A DNA stretch of 8,862 nucleotides from NCBI GenBank assembly GCA_009775265.1, contig VSPG01000038.1, forward strand, positions 10,557 through 19,418. The letters run 5' to 3'. The translations under genes were made by a program, and so were the position numbers. The notes beneath the pieces were generated by a model. It saw only the letters and a program-made list of their open reading frames with translations. It did not search any database and was not told the DNA's origin. The stretch's first letter is position 1. Every line of letters starts with the position of its first letter. This document shows, piece after piece, positions 6,711 to 8,862 of this stretch. Source of the DNA: Muribaculaceae bacterium (GTDB lineage Bacteria > Bacteroidota > Bacteroidia > Bacteroidales > Muribaculaceae).

Positions 6711-8372
6711 ATGAACACAGTGGAAATATTCTGCGAGAACACACGCAGCCACCTGCATGTGCAGGGCGGACAAAGCCTGTCAGAAATCGCCGCAAGCCTC
6801 GGCTTCGACTTCGAGCCGGTGTGCGCGCGAGTCAACAACAAGACCGAAGGGATGCACTACTGCATATACCGCCCCAAGACGGTGGAGTTCCTTCCGGCCA
6901 CAAACCCGTCGGGCCAGCGTGCCTACGTGCGTTCGCTGTGCATGCTGCTCTACCGGGCCATCACACGCGTGGCTCCCGACGCATGCCTGCACATACAGCA
7001 TTCGATAGCCCGCGGCTATTACTGCACCCTCAACGACGACGCAGGATTCATGCCCGTGTCGCCTCGCCTGCTCTCGGAGACAGCCGCCGAGATGCGCCGC
7101 CTGGTTGACGCCGACCTTCCCTTCGAGCACTGCGAGGACCGCACGGAGGACGTGATACGCCTATTCGAGCAGCAGGGGCTCGACGACAAGGTGCTGCTGA
7201 TGCGCACCATGCACGAGCCGTACACGGTGTATTACCGCCTCGACGGCATCTGCGACAGCTATTACGGCACGCTGGTGCCGCGCACCGGGATGCTGTGCAA
7301 CTTCGACCTGCGCCCCTACAAGAAAGGCTTCCTGCTGCTCGCCGACGCGGCAGCTGCAGCACGCCCCACCGACATGCAGGAAAAGATGTACAAGGCGTTC
7401 ACCGACTATCTCGACTTCAACCACATCGTGGGCGTGCGCAATGCCGGCGAAATGAACCGCATGGTGCAGGACAAACGGGCGGCCGACTTAATCAACGTGG
7501 CCGAAGCGCTGCACAACAAATACATTGCGCGCATAAGCGACGAAATCACGCGGCGCTACCACGAAGGCGGCGCACGCGTGGTGCTCATAGCCGGCCCGTC
7601 GTCGTCGGGCAAGACGACCACCACCAAGCGTCTGGCCATACAGCTGATGACCAACCTGCTGAAGCCGCAGATGATTTCGCTCGACGATTATTTCGTGGAC
7701 CGCCACACCACTCCGCTCGACGAGCACGGCGACTACGACTACGAATCGCTTTACGCACTGGACCTCAAACAGTTCAACTCCGACCTTGCCCGCATTCTCG
7801 CCGGCGAGGAGGTGGAGCTGCCCACCTACAATTTCGAGACCGGCCACCGCGAATACCGCGGCCACCGCGTGCGCCTCGAGCAGGGAAGCATATTGCTCAT
7901 CGAGGGCATACACGGACTGAACCCTGAACTCACCGCCCAGATAGCCGACGAAATGAAGTTCCGGGTGTTCGTCTCGGCGCTCACCACCCTCACCATCGAC
8001 AGCCACAACTGGGTGCCCACAACAGACAACCGCCTGCTGCGCAGAATCATACGCGACTACAAATACCGAGGCATATCGGCCCGCGAGAGCATACGCCGCT
8101 GGCCCAGCGTGCGCCGCGGCGAGGAGCGCTGGATATTCCCCTATCAGGAGAACGCCGACGCCACGTTCAACTCGGCGCTGCTGTTCGAGATAGGCGTGAT
8201 ACGCGAGGAGGCCGAACGCATACTGCGCGAGGTGCACAGCGACATGCCTGAATACAGCGAGGCCTACCGCCTGCGCCGCTTCCTCGAACACTTCGAGAGA
8301 ATCCCCGACGAACTCATTCCGCCTACGAGCCTGCTGCGCGAATTTGTGGGCGGAAGCTCGTTCCATTATTAG
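6711..8372 (+). CDS. TGS-domain nucleoside kinase (uridine kinase-like, PRK family)
   Basis: 553 residues, two-part architecture. The N-terminus (about 1-62) resembles a TGS domain, and the next segment with HSIARGYYC (97-105) resembles the second domain of threonyl-tRNA synthetase. The HxxxH-type metal motif of the editing site is not seen there, so editing activity is unlikely. The C-terminal half is a phosphoribulokinase/uridine kinase-type P-loop kinase: Walker A GPSSSGKT (295-302), SLDDYFVDR (323-331) as the substrate-binding segment, and the strand ILLIEGIHGLN (394-404). The family is usually annotated as nucleoside kinase or uridine kinase; the true substrate is not deducible. It is the last gene of the plus-strand unit and is followed by a terminator. 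It lacks the short length of classical Udk (about 210 residues), so I give no symbol. Confidence 0.9.
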   Translation: MNTVEIFCENTRSHLHVQGGQSLSEIAASLGFDFEPVCARVNNKTEGMHYCIYRPKTVEFLPATNPSGQRAYVRSLCMLLYRAITRVAPDACLHIQHSIARGYYCTLNDDAGFMPVSPRLLSETAAEMRRLVDADLPFEHCEDRTEDVIRLFEQQGLDDKVLLMRTMHEPYTVYYRLDGICDSYYGTLVPRTGMLCNFDLRPYKKGFLLLADAAAAARPTDMQEKMYKAFTDYLDFNHIVGVRNAGEMNRMVQDKRAADLINVAEALHNKYIARISDEITRRYHEGGARVVLIAGPSSSGKTTTTKRLAIQLMTNLLKPQMISLDDYFVDRHTTPLDEHGDYDYESLYALDLKQFNSDLARILAGEEVELPTYNFETGHREYRGHRVRLEQGSILLIEGIHGLNPELTAQIADEMKFRVFVSALTTLTIDSHNWVPTTDNRLLRRIIRDYKYRGISARESIRRWPSVRRGEERWIFPYQENADATFNSALLFEIGVIREEAERILREVHSDMPEYSEAYRLRRFLEHFERIPDELIPPTSLLREFVGGSSFHY

Positions 8373-8379
8373 AGCGTAA

Positions 8380-8402
8380 GTTGCCGACGTTTTTGTGGCA
8401 AC
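8380..8402 (+). other. Stem-loop just after the kinase gene
   Basis: GTTGCC (8380-8385) pairs with GGCAAC (8397-8402) across an 11-nt loop that itself contains TTTTT. It begins 8 nt past the kinase stop codon. There is no T run after it, so it is probably not a terminator alone; together with the next stem-loop it forms a two-hairpin 3' end. Confidence 0.5.
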
Positions 8403-8403
8403 G

Positions 8404-8432
8404 GAGCCGCCGCTCTGCGGCTCGTTCTCTTT
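8404..8432 (+). terminator. Intrinsic terminator of the housekeeping unit
   Basis: GAGCCGC (8404-8410) and GCGGCTC (8417-8423) form a 7-bp GC-rich stem with a 6-nt loop, followed by GTTCTCTTT. This is a typical Rho-independent layout 31 nt after the kinase stop codon. The stem sequence resembles module M4 of the adjacent repeats, so it may have originated from a repeat fragment. Confidence 0.65.
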
Positions 8433-8445
8433 GACGTCGATTCTC

Positions 8446-8862
8446 ACCCCGGGCTGCGACCGCTGACACGGCCTTTGCCCGGGGCTAACATTGGGTCTTG
8501 CCGCTACGCGGCTGCCTGGCGCTATGCGCCTGTGCTTTTGTGGATGGATTTCATGGGTGATAGAGCCGCTGCTACGCAGCTCTGTTTGATGGGGGCTGCT
8601 TCGATACCCCGGGCTGCGACCGCTAACGCGGCCTTTGCCCGGGGCTAACATTCAGACTTGCCGCTACGCGGCTGCCTGGCGCTATGCGCCTGTGCTTTTG
8701 TGGATGGATTTCATGGGTGATAGAGCCGCAGCTACGCAGCTCTGTTTGATGGGGGCTGCTTCGATACCCCGGGCTGCGACCGCTGACGCGGCCTTTGCCC
8801 GGGGCTAACATTCAGACTTGCCGCTACGCGGCTGCCTGGCGCTATGCGCCTGTGCTTTTGTG
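8446..8862 (-). repeat. Tandem composite hairpin repeat, copies D, E and F (period 160 bp, F truncated by the window end)
   Basis: The element ACCCCGGGCTGCGACCGCT recurs at 8446, 8606 and 8766, an exact 160-bp period. Each unit contains, on the plus strand, M3 (CCCCGGGC...GCCCGGGG), M2 (GCCGC-TAC-GCGGC), M1 (GGCGC-TAT-GCGCC) and M4 (AGAGC...GCTCT). This is the reverse complement of the order in copies A-C. D differs from E at several positions, while E and F differ at only one base that I could see, pointing to recent duplication. The array continues past the window edge. Any open frame across it on the minus strand (for example 8623-8811) is translation of repeat DNA, not a supportable gene. 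Confidence 0.9.

Noticed and set aside
7488..8651. Open frame of 387 codons on the minus strand overlapping the kinase 3' half
   Set aside because: Half is antisense to the kinase and half is translated hairpin repeat; there is no recognisable domain.
8690..8712. TGTGGATGG in the right-hand repeats as a DnaA box and hence oriC
   Set aside because: It matches the DnaA box TGTGGATAA only partly, occurs once per repeat unit because of the repeat itself, and has no AT-rich unwinding region beside it.
8446..8862. Insertion sequence or transposon end
   Set aside because: No transposase gene, terminal inverted repeat pair or target duplication could be seen; tandem hairpin units explain the region.

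Overview
The window looks like chromosomal DNA from a Bacteroidales bacterium, most likely a GC-rich gut lineage such as Muribaculaceae. The order is supported by protein resemblance recalled from memory (YbeY, Dtd and the TGS-nucleoside kinase all look like Bacteroides/Prevotella versions) and by two Bacteroidetes-type -7 promoter boxes (TAnnTTTG) placed correctly in front of the two divergent transcription units. The family assignment is only a guess from base composition and the style of the intergenic repeats.

Layout. Positions 1-545 hold no gene. They contain four direct 59-bp repeats and then two copies of a composite hairpin repeat of about 158 bp. A glycoside hydrolase family 3 enzyme with a signal peptide follows on the minus strand (546-2687). 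The divergent intergenic region 2688-3209 carries a promoter for each side, one more copy of the hairpin repeat and a terminator-like stem-loop. Five housekeeping genes then run on the plus strand with gaps of 38-67 bp: ybeY (rRNA maturation), mnmG (tRNA wobble-uridine modification), apt (adenine salvage), dtd (D-aminoacyl-tRNA deacylase) and a TGS-domain nucleoside kinase. An intrinsic terminator closes the unit at about 8404-8432. From 8446 to the window end there are 2.6 tandem copies of the same hairpin repeat (exact period 160 bp), in the opposite orientation to the left-hand copies.

How the genes fit together. Four of the five plus-strand genes concern RNA quality or nucleotide salvage: YbeY matures 16S rRNA, MnmG modifies tRNA, Dtd clears mischarged tRNA and Apt recycles adenine. 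The kinase probably phosphorylates a nucleoside or a related small molecule. The GH3 enzyme is separate, exported to the periplasm, and probably trims plant or host oligosaccharides.

The two most notable non-coding signals are a full match to the ParB-binding centromere site parS (TGTTCCACGTGAAACA, 5584-5599) starting 3 bp past the mnmG stop codon, and the modular repeat family, in which four different short hairpins recur in fixed order with a 3-4 nt loop. As I recall, uvrC commonly lies between apt and dtd in related genomes. Here it is absent, and a perfect 10-bp inverted repeat occupies the junction. I saw no defence system, mobile-element gene, CRISPR array or novel protein system.
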